Assembly (NCBI GenBank): GCA_018873245.2
Contig: JAEMBT020000008.1
Span: 1 to 64,000, forward strand
From: Archegozetes longisetosus
Taxonomy: Eukaryota > Arthropoda > Arachnida > Sarcoptiformes > Trhypochthoniidae
Direction: 5' to 3'
Length of the DNA: 64,000 nucleotides
Below, one piece after another: positions 23,001 to 37,682 of the stretch (its first letter is position 1; the number at the start of each line of letters is the position of its first letter). Below the pieces are notes generated by a model. That model was given only the letters and a program-made list of their open reading frames with translations. It searched no databases and had not been told where the DNA came from. The position numbers and the translations under genes were made by a program.

Positions 23001-26000
23001 ACTCTGTTGGCTCGGATTTCGATATTGTTGTGGATATCTGTTCAAAGAATCAGTTCTGGCAGAAGATTTTCTATCGTCTTGTCGATAATTAGGTCTCAAT
23101 TGACGTCTAGAAAAATCTTCAGGTTGCGAACCATAAGATGGAGGCAAAGGTTGAGTATCGCTTCGAGTATCAGACTGTTCTACACCTTTTCTGCTGAATG
23201 GTTCGGATTTAGATGGATATTCTTGTTGATTGGGTCTGTTTTCAGAATCTGGTGGATATGGATAATAAGATGGGAATGAGGGCCGACCCTGTCTTCGGTA
23301 TGTCGGCTGAGTGGCAGACGAACGTTCGCTATCTTGTGGGTAATTCGGATTCTGATCAGAACGAGTCCAATCAAATGCATTGCTTGGTTGTGCGTGACCT
23401 CGAGTAAAATATGGTCTCGTTTCACGTCTTGGAGGCTCTGATTGGTATGTCTGATAAGGCGGTTCAGACGATCTTTGTTCAGGATATCTTCGCATAGATT
23501 CATATTCAGGCAATACATCTGTTTCACTTGTATCATGGTAAGGCCTCAATTGTCGACGAGAAAAATTTCCTGGCGAAGAGCCATGTGTCTCAGGTATCGG
23601 TCGACGGTCTTCAGGTCTGGAAAATTGCCGAGGCCGAGAGTCCAAAGAATGATTTTCAGGTAAATATTTAGTCTGATTCAACGAATAGCCAGGTCTGAGT
23701 TGTGGTCGAGGCCTCTCACTCTCATACTTGTACAAAGAATCCGGTGAAATCGATGTCTGCCTATCAGAACCATATGGCTCATTAGTTTTCGGTTCTTTTC
23801 GCGTTCCAAGCCCACGATCATCAATCTTTGGATGATTGCGTTTTTTTTCGGCCAGAGTTGGCTCAATTGTCTCGTCTTCGTTCACTTGTTCAATGGGCTC
23901 CTCAACTGGAAATGGTTTATATCCTGACCGTCTTTCATATTGATTACGTGTTACTGGTCTTGGCTTGTCCTCAGGTCCTAAACTCATCCGAGGAGTTGTT
24001 CCACTTGTCCAATCTTTGTTTACTGAAGAACCACTCTCTGCAGTTATAGAACTCGGTCTAAAATAAGGCTTTTCAGTGGGCCTGAAATTGCTGTTGGTTT
24101 GCGTCTCAAATCTACTCGAATCACTGTTCACATTTTTTTGTTCCGTTTGTGCCGAATTTTCTTCTGTTCTTATTTCAGGTCTATAGTAAGGTCTTGTCCT
24201 TATTGATGGCCACGTAGTCGACGGAAATTGTGACGATAACGAATCGATAGTAGTTGTACTGCTGTTCGGCTGATTATCGTATTCAACTCCTGGTGTAAAT
24301 GGCCTCAATCTGTCTGATTGGTTCCAAGATTTCAAGTCCGGTCCTTCTGTCTTCGAAGTTTGATTCACAGAACTAGTTTCTGACTCGTTCTCCATTTTAG
24401 GTCTTTCAGATGGCTCAACAGAACTTGTTGGACGATAAGTGAATCTTCCACCTGTTGGCTGAGCTTCTGTCGAGAACGGGTCCCAAATCAGTGGTGTATC
24501 GGTTGGTTTATGATCAGTTGATTGTCTTGTTTCAGTCGTTGTCGTCTTATATACAGAATAGTTCTGTTCCTGTTCATTCAAAGTGGTTTGCGAGTCATTT
24601 CGAGCCAAAGCTGTCGATTCGGTTGCATTTGATGGCTGTTCAGACGTGCCGAATATGTCGTCCCAAAATGACTTGAATGAAACAGGTTTTGGTGTCGAAG
24701 AAAAATGATCTTCATTTTGGAATTGGTTTCTGGGTATTGCCCCAAATCGCCGGTCAAACTGATTAGAAGGTACCAAGTCTTCAAGTCCGAAATCCCTCAA
24801 CAGAGGGTCAGATGTTGTTGAAGCTCTATCGTCTGACAAACTTGTTTCATTATAATTTGCTCTCCTATTTTCGTCCTCCGTTGTAGTTCTGTTCGATTTA
24901 GGAATACAGTTGCAATCATCCAATAGATGTTTCGGAAGTATAATTCTAGTGATCACATGAATCACACCATTGCTTGCAATCAAATCTGCATTTATTATGG
25001 GCACTGAATTGACTAAAACCAGTTTGCGTGATTGAACTTCAAATTACATTCAGAAAATTAGTCATTAAATCTTCAATTTGATTATAAATCATTCTGCTAA
25101 CTCCACGCTTACCAGTTCTAGCCGTCAAATTCAAAAGATCGCCACCAATAGAATAGAGTTGATTTCCTGGTAAACCAGTTGAATAATGCTTACCAGGTAT
25201 TATGTGATTGGATATTAACACTATTCAAAATCAAGGAGTTCAAAAATTCATCTCTAACCGATATAGTATAATCTTATTCTCAATATTAGTCTCAATACTA
25301 ATACTCTATAGCTCTGGCTAAACATCAAAAAGCTTCAGAAACACCTAATCTAACCTAACCAAAATAATCCAATATAAATCTCGACCTACATCTTAGAAAC
25401 GTGTTGTTTGACAGCATCTGTTGAGTTATAGGCCACGGAACTGCTCGAAAGGCTTCATCATTTGGAGTGAAAAAAGTCCATGAGTTCTTGGCTATCGTAT
25501 CGAATTAATCAGTTAGTTCAGACTCAATTTCAAATACTTCTCTAGTTCTTTATAATACTTGTCAGTTCTTTTTGTAGACCCGAAAGCGTCAAAAATGATG
25601 AAATTTGAGATAATTGAGGATTTTCTTCCATTAGTTCTAATAAATTAGATTCTTTTTCAGGAATCCTAACTCTATCAATTATGTGAATCAAACTATTTGT
25701 CTTAGCGATAGGTATGTCTCCATTCACAACATTCGCTCCATTTATGACAAACTGAAAATGAATCATTTTAGTTCGTTAGAATAATTAATAATTTCAGCTT
25801 AAATCTAATTTTCCATCTTTTTAATTTCAAAAGTCTATCTTGGTAGGGCTGTAGTCCCACCTGCAAACTTTAGACATGTGACCCTCCTTTAGATTCCTAG
25901 TCTAGCTACAAGCAAGATCATTCAGCGATAGAGCCTGCGCTCATCTTTTCAATATATTATATGTTAAATATAACAATAGGGTATAGTCTTTGCATCTAAC

Positions 26001-28691
26001 TCACACACCAAACATGCCATTTTAGTAGTTCTGAATGTTTTCTACAAATATCTAAATATATTACTGGAAACAGATTTCAAATTTGTCCCACTAGCCTTTC
26101 ATTGTTGGATATGTTTGTCTAAACGCTCATCCCCATCAAGCCTTGGTCATTGTTATGCTTCTCAACGTTCATATCATGTCCTCAGACATTCTGATTCGAA
26201 CTTCAATTTTAAGTACCAGTGTTAAAACAATTGTTCCATTTATTTATTTTGTTCAATATAAGCTTATTTTGTGGCATTCAGTGCATAAACTAAACAAGCT
26301 ACTTCTAAGTAATTAGAGTCTTAGCTCGAAGACAAGGCTATATTTAAGCGACTTATAATGAGCGATAAGTTTCGTCAAGTTTTAAAAAGCGTGACTTAAC
26401 AAAACAATATTGAATAAACAAATTTAAGAGCTCAATACATCCATGAAAATGATAGAACGTTTAAACGTAAACGCCTTCAACATAATTATCTACAGTATAA
26501 GAGTGTAGCGCAACAACGACTGGCAATGAAAGTGTTAGACTGACCCCATTAGGATAAGCTGTTATATGCAGTTGATGGCCATCAAGAGCGGCCACTTCTG
26601 TTTCGTCGTTTGGTCCCAGTCTGTTTAAAACAAAACGTCCCGGAATTATATGTCGTAATACGAATTCTCTTCTTTTCTCCGGATCATTTGTCAATTCATC
26701 TAATTTAGAGCCTGCAACCAAACTAAACGCTTCGTCACTCGGAGCCAATATTGTGTAGTCTTGTCCTAGATATTATAAATCCTTCTCTTTCAATATATTT
26801 CTAGTAATTATTTCTAATTAAACAATTAGTTAAAACAACTCAAATAACTTAATACTAAGTACCGAGTGAGCCTATAATTTGTTGAGCGTCTGTATTACGC
26901 AAAACAGAGCACATCTTATTCAGGCCATTATCGACAAGAGTGTCGTACAGATAGTCGAATGGCGATGAAGTTTCGTTAACTCTTCTCACATCATCGGTTC
27001 GACTCTTTTCTTCAGACTTTTCTCTCTGTCCTGTTTTCCAAATTTCAACATACGGTTAAATATGGATTCAAACATAAGATCAATACAAATTTGTCTTTAA
27101 AATAAGTCAAAAATCAATTATCACAGCCATAGGACTGCTAGTTAACCAACAGATCGCTGACAGATCACGAATAAATCACTCATTTTTCCACTGTATACCA
27201 AAATTTCAGATTACATCAAACCAATTGAATATCTTATTTTTATTAATTTCAACAACCCTAATTAACACATTATTGTCAAACCTGGAAATCATATTTCGAA
27301 TGATTTTACTTCGAACAAAACTATAATTTCATTTCTAAGCTGTTACTCAATTGCTTAACATTATACCAGCGCGTGTCTAACATTCTATTTATTAACAACA
27401 AGTTAACGCTTTTTCCAGCTATTCAATCCTTTTATTATCATCTCCAAACAAAGAACCACACATTATCTTTAATTGACAAAATTGCAAGCTAATACTGTCA
27501 ATTTACTCTTGTTTTTAACTTCAATTATTGTGCATTGCAGTAAGTTTCAATTTAATACAAAATAACATTGCAAACAACCAGCTATAATTATTTCAAAATT
27601 CATACAAAACAATAAACATATGGGATAGTACATACTTCTTAATTAATTCTGACACTCCCTAATACAGTATCAAATCCTTGTCTAACTTTACAAACATATT
27701 TACAATAAATTGATTTTCAAACTTTTTTTAGCTATTCAATTGTATGAATGAAGCCATTTTGTCTAAATCTTCATTATGGGTTATTCCGAAGTTCTTGACG
27801 CAATTTTCTTATTAATAATCATACGCCTCAGACCTTGATAGTCACCTTTTCTACAGCTATTTTTCAACCAATCTGCTATCATTATACAGTTAACAATACT
27901 GTTAATATAAGTCATACAAAACAAAACACATCGCATGCTATTTACGAGCCCTCAATTCAAATTCAACTTGTAAAATCTAAATTTAAATAACTTCTTTTCA
28001 ATTTTCGTTAATTAAATTCATTTTTTTCGGTCACGGAAGCGATCAGATCATTCTAAATGCACGATATCTTATTTTCAATCAACCTCACTCTTGTGCTTTC
28101 ATACAGTATAAAACATTCCATTTTTCACTATCCCAAAACTTGAATACTTACTAAATCTTATCAATTTATCTAATGTAATCCGGTCAGTTATCAAATATAA
28201 GCAGTTCGTTTCAAGAATCAAACCATTTAGCCCTTTTCTCATCTACTTAATTCTACTTGCGCTTCACTCCAATTTGTTCGTTCAGTCAAACTAGATTTTA
28301 TTTCCTAGTATTTACATCAAAATCCCTTAATCTAATCTGACTCGTCAAATGACAACTAAAACATGAAAACTTTGATCATATCAATCAGGAGAACAATTGA
28401 CATACCAGAACATATTGCTAATACTCTAATATTCCCCAGTAACTTTATTAAAAGCTCTAAATTCACAACTCAAATGAAAAAATAGAATCCAAACTTAAGA
28501 ATTAAATTGCTGACAAAGTTGTAAACTTTAAACTAAACTCATAATAATTGATTTAGAAACTCCATAATTAAAAGCTACATACCTGTTAACGGTTGTGTTG
28601 TACTTTTTTCATGATCAGCAATTACTCTTTGAGTAATTAAAATCAGCAAAAATATTTCTGATAATTTCCAAATCAGTGCTTCGAAACGCAT
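20065..28691 (-). CDS. Secreted protein with six FAS1 domains and a long disordered insert
   Basis: This 14-exon gene is complete and phase-consistent. Exons: 28583-28691, 26863-27030, 26545-26765, 25559-25751, 25390-25491, 25113-25220, 22224-25012, 21955-22147, 21791-21889, 21593-21745, 21149-21289, 20445-21074, 20226-20354, 20065-20153. They total 5,124 nt and 1,707 aa. The first exon encodes a hydrophobic signal peptide (LIWKLSEIFLLILITQ) and is followed by a 1.55-kb intron; other introns are about 40-830 bp. Six FAS1 domains show the paired signatures YTxxxPxDxAF and xxNGxxHxID, e.g. YTILAPSDEAF, WTFFTPNDEAF, ITILMPTDDAF, YTVFVPNNNAF and FAPKDEAF. Between domains 2 and 3, residues about 337-1115 form a Ser/Pro/Arg/Tyr/Gln-rich insert with repeats such as FSRRQLRP. 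FAS1 proteins (periostin, TGFBI, midline fasciclin) act in adhesion and matrix. There is no transmembrane or GPI-like tail, since the protein ends just after the last FAS1 domain; it is likely extracellular matrix. Confidence 0.9.
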
Positions 28692-31600
28692 TCTAAATAG
28701 TATTTGTTCAATAGGTCTTTCTGAAACAAATTATATAACCATTATTCGATCAAAACGGCAGTGTGAGCAAATTACACCTATATTGATACTGCGTTCAACT
28801 AGAATATGATTGGAAAAAAATCAAATCCTATTTTTCAAATTTCATTAACAATTCTCAGTCGATAATTATTTATTTGTTTCATTAAATTAATAACAATTGT
28901 TTATTAAATAAGTTATCAGCAAACCAAACCTGATTTATTTCTAAAACACAGTCGCGTACAATATTACGAGGCTATGAAGAAGCTTCAAAATTAAAACAAT
29001 AATCGGTATCCACTTTTATAGACCATCTTCTCTTCGCATTGTCCTTGAGGTCCAGTGTCGTCACAATAATCTGAAACCTGCCTCTAAGGACTCTTCAAAT
29101 CTTTTTACATAACATTTTTTACTTTACATTCATAATATAAATCATAATATGTGCAATTTTTTCAACAAAACTCACACAAGTGTGGGTGTGATAGACACTT
29201 AAAATATAATATCAGATACTCTGACGAGTCAGGTAATTCCTCTTTTTACATAGTTATTTCTCACAGCTTTAATTCAGATAATTTCTTAACAAAAAAAATC
29301 ATTTCAGTAGATATCAAAAAATTGCAAAAACATTTAACAATTAAAACACTTTCTTTAGAAAATACCGTAAACTAATTTGATTGAAAACAGGGGCGAACAA
29401 CAATTTATTTCAAAACTTTTATTCCTAGTAATTTTATTATCTTTTCAATTGCTTCAAAACATCTGTCAACAGATCATTAGTGATGAGTTACTACTTTCAC
29501 TTCATTCAAAAATTGTTCAGGTTGTCAATTTTTACAACAAATACGAAATTTTTACTTCTAAAAACATTGATTCACTGTGCATCTACTAGTCTATGGTTGA
29601 AAATAGCAAACTTAAACCATACTTCTAATTCCACTTCATCATAATATTCAGATCGCTTGTCTGAAAGCACATATTCAAAATATTTATTCATTCTAAGCAT
29701 ATTTCAAGCTGAAAGACAAAGCTTTTCCAATTGGCATTTGCAAATCCAAATCTACTTCTTGTTTGATTTTTCAAGATAAAAATACACACATACCCAAAAC
29801 TGATATTCAATATTCAATATTAGTTATTTTGCTATCAATCGGACCAACTATCGAAGTCAAATCTTTAAAACTTAATCAGACCAAGTACCAAGCAAAAATT
29901 CAACGCTTTCAAAACATCAAAATCATTTTTAAACATTGATTCAGTCTTTTTTCAAATGTTTGAACATCTCACGAAACTAAAGACCAATTATTAAAACATT
30001 GTTAATTGTACTAGTTTGTAATTTTTCAATCAAAAATATTTCCATTCAATTAGATGTTCAATAAATAAAACTTTCTCCTTATTAATTACTTCAATAAACA
30101 TCTCTTATTTGTTCAACTGTTATAGTCATATAAACGAAGACCCGATCAGGTAATAAATAATCTTAAACTCTGATCATATCAAATCATTAAAAAGTCATGA
30201 TCAACCCTCGGTTAATCCTCTATTCAGTCAAATGTTGAACAAAGTCTAAAATCTAACTATAAGCACTTTTTTCAAATAAACAAAAAAACAAGTACAGTTA
30301 TGTCAATAAATTTGACCAGTCAATCACCGATAAACAGTTAAAAATAGTTTCCCGTTAAAAAACACCAAGTATGCAATTTCAGAGAAATAAAAGCTTTTCA
30401 AAGTTCAATCAAAAGCCAAACTTTATAACTTTCAATCAAAATAAGTCAGTTATGACTAATATGTAAGGAATGACTAACAAAAAAGCATCAAATCACTTCA
30501 TAGTTAACTGTTTGTAAACATTTTTTCCAATCAAGTAGAAGTTAATTATTGATAGGGGCAATTTTTATTTGGCTTAAGCTAATTCACATTTTAAGTTCAA
30601 ATCTAACTTCTAAAAAGTTAACTTTTTCATCGGTACATGCTATTTTCACATAACGATGCTTTTCGTCTTACAAGCTCAAACTTCAGTGACCTGACTAACT
30701 TTTCCGAGCGAACGCTTCAAAAACTACAAATCATAGTGAAGTCATTTTTCCCGAAATACCTCATTTAAAACCGAACCGGCTCATGAGAATCACTTATCAA
30801 TTTTCTTATCTTCTGTATCGTCTAAAGTACAGCATAAATAGCTTTCCGATAAAGGAAGGCATTGGTTCAAATCAATTTCTAAATCTTTGTCAATTAACAA
30901 TCAGTCGTTTTTGGCCGGATCACATTTCTTTTACGAGGCTCAAATCAGTTTCTATCTTTTTTCAGATGTCAACTTTAATCCTGGTCTTACTTTTGGGTAA
31001 TTGTCTTAAGAAAAATGCTCACTCATGTTCAAGTGCATACCTCCCCTATTAAATGTTTTAAAATGACCGATCAGAATAACTATTTTGTTTCGTTTTGTTC
31101 ACTTGTGATTCTCATTCCGCTAATCATAAGCTGAATGCATTTTTCACTTCAAACTTTCACACTCAGTCTCACTTAAGTCCTGAAAATTTGATTTCACTCA
31201 TAAATTTGAAAAGTATGTATTTCTATCAAAGCAATTCTTATATGAACTACTTCAAACTTTGTTTCAAATTGATTTCATTCTCAGAATATTACAATCTGTC
31301 ATGTGCAGTCTATTAGTTAAAGTGAAAATTAAAGCTTATTCCAAACTCATATTCAATCTCAATTGAATCGAGAAGTCATTTCAATCAAATGCTGACGATA
31401 AGGTTTTACCCAATTTGCTATTCTAAACATTTATCCTGCTGTTAACATTGTATATCATGTCAATTATTTCAAATTTGATTGTATACACATGAATGACACA
31501 ACAGATTTCTGGGATGTCTTACGTCTTATGCCATGCCATTTAGCACTTTCGTGTTAATACAACTGTTCTTACAATAACACTTGCATTCAGTCTCAATCAT

Positions 31601-34600
31601 ATATCCATAGATTATATTGGTTTAGCTTAATATACAATGTGTAATTATCTTTGCCCATTTATGGCACCTTATATTATGATGATCCAACTATTCAAAAATT
31701 GAAAGTGTTTTAACCAAATTAAACATCTATGAGATGTGAACCAAAAATAAATATTATTCAATCAATTGCATGATAAATAGATATCACTCCTATTGAAGCA
31801 GTTCTAAAAACTGCAATTACAGGTTCAAATTAACTTTTGATTGTCCTTTGCTTTACTACCATCCCACAGTTTCTTAAAATGCCTCTAAACAGATGATGAG
31901 CTATAATTTCAGTCATTTCGAATCAATAAATAGGTTCGATTACAACTACGTTCTATAAATATCGAATCAAACATTTTTTAAATAAAATACCTAGTAGTCA
32001 AACTTTTTGCAGCAATCTGTCAAAATTCATGCAAATCATTTATGGCAATACTTTTGATGCTCTAATTCCCACTCATTACAATTGAAATCCCTAAAATTGT
32101 ACTTTTAATTAGCTCACCAAATTATTCAATCATAAAATAGTTTAGACCCATCCCACAAACATTTCACAAATTTTATCTCGAAAAAATTATAAATTCAGTT
32201 TATTCAAAAGCACCAATGCATCGAACCATTCATCTATCGCTTAGGTACTATTCTTTCCAAAACTAATAGATGTTCAATAGAAACGAGGCTACCGCAAGGC
32301 TATCCCTAATAGAAGCTTAAATCAAGCCCATTAATCACAAACTGGATCAAATCTATTCTAACTTAACCACCGAGTGACCCATTGACTAATTTTCATACTA
32401 ATTACAACACTACTCAAACCAGACATATCTATGTATAAATGCAAGAAAGAAACTTCAATTGTTTTAGTCATATGAATAAAAAGTAATCAACATTTTTTTA
32501 ATTATATCATTAATTATTCCATATATTAGAATCTTTATTGCGAATTAAAAATTATTATATGTTAGTACTTATTACTTGCACTTTTACTTTTCAACTTTAA
32601 AAGACTCTTTAAGTTAAGCATAAAACTTGCAAAAGTGTCCAGCTTGTATTTATGCATAGATGTGCTCCAGACAGTGTCGACTAAAAAACAATAGTAATAA
32701 ATTACAATTTTCTTGATCAATTTCTATCATCAAAATTGATCAGTATAGCTTTTTATGCACATTTTTGCCTAAAATTTCAATCAATTCAAATTTAGAACCT
32801 GCTCAATTTAAACAAATTAATGCTCTCAACAAATCAATCCTCTTCAATAGGCTCACAAAACATAGTATAGAGTTTAGTTTGAAACTTAAACTTTCAATAA
32901 TCTACAAATTAGCGATGCTAGATAGAAATCCTTTCCATATTCATTAGTTATTATTAATGTTCAATTTGGAATTAGTTAAAATTTATTATCACTAAATCAC
33001 AGTAATGGTATGTGCCATTTTTCTCTATACCTTATCATTCTTGAATTTCTATTGAAATCCTTGAAAATTAGCTTATTATTACGAATTATGTCATCTTTTT
33101 AGTATCTATTTATTTTTATTAGTAATAAATTATTACGTACTCTGCTTAAACTAATCAGCTTTCATTAGTCCAAATCTCGATGCCAGCTTCAAAATCAAAT
33201 AGTTTAATCAGGTCTATACCATTTATAGAGCTTATTTTTACTTTATTTCATTTTCTCGTATTGATCATCATTTTCCAAATATAGAACCAAACAGATTTTA
33301 TAAATTCACTTTCTCAAAGCAAGGACGCATTTATGCGAACAAGTTAGATAGACTGCAGTTCCAACTAATCAAATCATTTATTCATAGCTAAGTTTAATAG
33401 TTTTTCTATCAAGATCAACACAACAATTCTTATTCAGCACTCATACACCATAGCGTTGCAATTTTTTAATCATACAATCTGTCAAATATCAAATTAAAAG
33501 CATCCATACAATCATTTGACTAAATAATTGTCGCCCTATTCAATGCTATTTTTTTCAGTATCTGTCTTTCTCCATAAAAACAAGTTTTACTCAAAACCAA
33601 AAATATTTTCAATCACTAACTAGTCGTAAATAATTGTTCTGACGATATGCTACTTTCAGTAAGTTAGTCGTGCTCAATTCATTTTTTAGAAATCAATTTC
33701 GACTCCTACTAACTAAGCTTATTATTTTCCATATTCCAGACATGATTTCATTTGAGAATCTTTGGATTTTTTTAGAACACTTCATTCAAATAGACTCAAA
33801 TTTGATCTATAATTAAGCCAGTGAGCATATTGTTACTAAATATTTCAGTACATACAGTATTCTGATGTTTCTACAACAAATCTATGCTACTCTAATATGA
33901 TTTTTAGTAAACATCAATAACTACATTTTCGCGCTAAAAGCATAATTTTGTCACAATTAAAACATAATTATTCATCTCTAATTATTAGTAGCAATACACT
34001 CAAGGCTTAAATTTACGACCAGATCAGGCAATTCAAATATTTCATATATTCAGATAATAAAAATTCAAGGTCTCAAATCAATAGGATATTAAAAAGTTTC
34101 GATACAATGTAATAAAAACTAACAGTTTGGTATTTAACTATAAATTTTATTGATAAAAGCTTGTCAAAAATAACACTTTCGACACAACTTTATAAACTTA
34201 ATCGCATCGCTATACAATGCATAACTTTCAACAAACCAAACTTCATTTATTTCCAGAAACAGTTAGCTGTAAATTAGTAAAAGCTCTAATTACCTAATCA
34301 CACAACCCAATTATCTGCATCTTTTCACTGAACCAGAAGTTGAGCTGCTTTAATCCACGAAATCGATATGTTTTCTCTGGTTGTTGGCTACAGTTATATG
34401 ACCAAAATAACCCTTCAAAATAAACAGATCATCAACATAAATCATCATTTCTCTTCAAAATTTCATAATTGCTACTTACAAAAATGCTTCTAACAGTAGT
34501 TATATTAAAATTAGCAATTCAATTTTTAATTTTTTTTTATTAAAGATAGCCGATTCGCATGACAGACGAAAAATACAATTTTAGTCATTAATTTCAAGAG

Positions 34601-34892
34601 AAACAACAATAGTTAATTACCTAAAATACTCATTCATTATTGTTGACTTGACCAACTTGTTTATTTATGGGCAACATATTTTAATTTCTATTCAACATAA
34701 TGGCTATCGCTCTAACCAAACAAATAATTATGATTTAGCTCGACAAAACTATATTTAATAAACCGATAAATCAAGTTCTATTACTAGCATTTTTCATACT
34801 ATTTCTAACATAATTCAATCATCTATTCCAACAGCTCGAACCGGACATTCTTCACCACTTTATAAATCTTATCCGATAAGTTCACACTTAAC
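28692..34892. other. 6.2-kb region without a supportable gene
   Basis: This lies upstream of the FAS1 gene. It is AT-rich with fewer G than C on the plus strand, and its short scattered frames lack ATG context, domains or splice-site support. It may hold the promoter or non-coding 5' exons of the FAS1 gene. No repeats with clear ends were seen. Confidence 0.5.
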
Positions 34893-35411
34893 ACATATGA
34901 AGCTTATACTGTCTTCTGTACGCTTTTGAGAAATTTAGATAACAAAAGGGCTTAAATCTATTTCAATTGCTAAAAGAGATAATTCATTGCTCATTTCACA
35001 TCTTTAGATTTCAAGTTCTTATCTGATAATTATCACAAAAATTATTCAAAAGTTTGCTCTTTAAAAGTCATGTTCTCTCGAAACAATAATAAACAAAACA
35101 AATTGAATAAGATAAATAACTCGTTTAAATTTACTTCGTAATACTAATTAAATATCTATTGTTTTGTCTCAATTATATTTCTATTTCTACCTATTTGTTG
35201 AATAGGATAAGTTTAAAAAATGCCAATGAGTTCTCATCACTCGTAAACTTTAATATTTTTGGTGATTAAGGTTTTGAAAAGAATCTGATAGTGAGTCAAT
35301 CTATGATTCGCATCTATTACTAAGTATTTCAATAAAATTGATATTCCCTGTGAGCCCTTTCGCGATCTGCACTTCTCAAAAGCGTACAGAAGACAGTAAA
35401 TGCTTCATATG
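34893..35411. mobile_element. Fold-back MITE
   Basis: Inverted arms of about 60 bp (34893-34952 and 35352-35411) share ACTGTCTTCTGTACGCTTTT and CATATGAAGC blocks around a roughly 400-bp non-coding core. Confidence 0.75.
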
Positions 35412-35871
35412 AACATATCACTTTTGGAAATGGGTCTCCCGTCTAAATAATCCAACAAACATTATCTCTTTCTATGGAAAATCATTAGGCTCGCAATTCT
35501 ACGCATTTTCCCAAATATACACTAAATATTTTGACGCAAATTTTAATTGTTTACATTTAACAGCCGCAACATCTTTATATTTTCATCAGTAAAACTTACA
35601 CTGGAAGTATCTCAAATGGTTATCGGGTTTGAATTTCAGACTAAAATTTTAATATAGCGCTTGTTTTCACATAGTTAACGAACATAATCTTAGCTGCGAG
35701 TATGTCCCGACTGACCAGAAATAAGTACTCAAAACACACTAATCTTGCATATAAAACATACTGTAATATACAAAACTTGCTGCGAACTTTATATAAATTT
35801 TAAACAAACAAAAATGTCATAAACATTCTTATTTGTTTAGAATTTGAATATTTTATTTTTGTTCGTTAAGA

Positions 35872-36230
35872 ATGTTTAGTATTGAATTTAAATTTAATAT
35901 GATTCGATACACATGCAAATCGTCTGAATATATTCATAAGAATTTTGAGTTTAAAAGTGTAAGCGGATTATACCTTGAAAGTGATTCAAATGATTGTGAT
36001 ATAAACAGTTATAACGATTATTTTGTAATTTGCAGTTCTAATTGTGATAAAAAATTCATCACAGCTAGGAATAACTATAACAGTCACAAGAATAACATCA
36101 GGAGAAGAACTAATTACTAGATCAATAGAAGAGGGTTCAATTGGAATCAAAATAGAGGTAGTAGTTATCAAAACAAGAATATGTACCCGAATAGAAATTT
36201 CAATAATGGTATTCGTTTTGTGTATTGAAT
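35872..36230 (+). other. Asn/Arg-rich open frames of unknown origin
   Basis: Short frames encode Asn/Tyr/Arg-rich peptide (for example NNYNSHKNNIRRRTNY). The low complexity resembles degraded gag-like basic tails, but no zinc knuckle or other domain is present. Treated as mobile-element debris. Confidence 0.25.
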
Positions 36231-36595
36231 AGAATAGGCCCGGTTTAGGATCATCATGAAATTTTGTATACAGGGGTTTATGAGGGCGCTGAGTTCAATG
36301 CCAGTGGTCGAAAATGTATACTTGTCCAATTATTAAAAAATCAAAAAATTTTCCATTTTTCGAATTATTGGAGTTTTATCGAACATATCAACTTTATATT
36401 TATAAAATTTTGTTCATAAGGAGTGTTAAAAGACCTGAATAAAATATCGTTGATTCTAAATCTCAAACGTATAGTTATTCAACTATCAATATTCGAAAAA
36501 ATTTTGAAAATTATAAATTTTTAGGTACTTTTGGTATTTTTTACACATTAGGTATAATTACTACGATGAAGTCTAAACTTCATCGTAAGGATAGG

Positions 36596-36700
36596 CTATG
36601 TTAGGTCTAGTTAGATCTGGTTGGGTTGGGTTACGTCAGGTTAGGTTATGTCTAGTTAGGTCTGGCTAGGTCTAGCTAGATCTAGTTAGATTATGTTTAA
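36596..36700. repeat. Imperfect TTAGGTCTAG-like repeat array
   Basis: About ten degenerate units alternate GTTAGGT, TCTAGTTAG and TCTGGTTGG forms. They resemble TTAGG-type telomere-like or simple interspersed repeats often seen in arthropods. Confidence 0.6.
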
Positions 36701-36837
36701 GTTAAACAAATACAATTTCACGATCATCTGCATTTTCCAAGATTCTTTAGTATTCATAATTTTTGATAATTCCCACGAAGGATGGATGGTTTTATAATAT
36801 TAGGCGATCGGTGCGAGAGTGTGGTGTGGATAATCCA

Positions 36838-37682
36838 GAGCTATGTCTGCAGTGGTGTCAGGGAGTCGAGCTTTTGCCTCGGACTCGCGCCTGTTCAAAG
36901 TGTCGTTGAAATATGACACTTTCAACTAAAAGAGCTGACACTGCAGAAGGTATACGCTGGCGATGCCATAAATGCTCAAAGTAGGTTTCTCTCTCGAGTG
37001 GGACATTTGAGGAGTCGCGTCTTCCTCTAGGATGACGCCTCATTTACTGCTCTTTCAATCTGTTCTCTTATGACAATGCGATTAATGAGGCCAGCATGGG
37101 TGATGGTGAATTAGCAAGAAACACCGTGGCCCACTGGTACGATATCTGCAGAGAGGCCTGCGTAAAGTGGATGAAAGCGAGGGTGAATGAAGGAAAATGG
37201 GCGGCGAGGGTTCGGTGGTCGAGATTGATGAGACCATGGTCTGTGGCCGAAAATATAATCGTGGACGCCTTGCAGGGAACCTGGGTGCTAGGCATCATTG
37301 ATGTCCACACAGGTGACCTTAGGATTGAGGTGTGTCCTGGTAACCGTCGGGACGCTGCGACATTGTTGGTCATTATTGGTCGACATGTCAAAGCAGGAAC
37401 CACGGTTATTACGGACTGCTGGAAATCTTGTTCAGGGCTAGATGCCCAAGGATCCAGCACCTCACAGTGAACTACTCTTGCCACTTTGTTGATCCTGACA
37501 CCTGGGCCAACACCTAGAAGATTGAATCCTCCTGGCGGACGATAAAGCACCGCATTTGCCGAGGTGGCGTGCCTAAAGAGTCCTTGAGTAACCATCTTTG
37601 CGAATATCTCTGGCAGCGTGACGTCAAACGTCGCGATGCTGATTCATTCGCAGAGATGATCCAGTTACTTAAGAATAACTGA
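36838..37682 (+). pseudogene. Merlin (ISXO2/IS1595-type) transposase, degenerate
   Basis: The domain order of an ISXO2-like DDE transposase can be read across three frames. It begins with a zinc-ribbon-like CSKC...WRCHKC and then ARNTVAHWYDICREACVKWM. The first catalytic Asp is in VVEIDETMVCGRKYNRGR, and WVLGIIDVHTGD leads to the second Asp in TTVITDCWKS. Next come NYSCHFVDPDTWANT and the Glu in KIESSWRTIKH; a TGA lies at 37680-37682. Several in-frame stops (for example a TAG after WANT) and frameshifts near 37200 and 37440 show that it is inactive. It is notably less AT-rich than its surroundings. Confidence 0.85.

Noticed and set aside
22652..24676. Many plus- and minus-strand frames overlapping the large FAS1 exon
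   Set aside because: They are shadows of the long exon with no independent start or domain logic.
30783..31316. Two 73-89 codon plus-strand frames as small genes
   Set aside because: No recognisable features; the local composition explains them.
36596..36700. Interstitial telomere
   Set aside because: The units are too degenerate and the array too short to claim telomeric origin.
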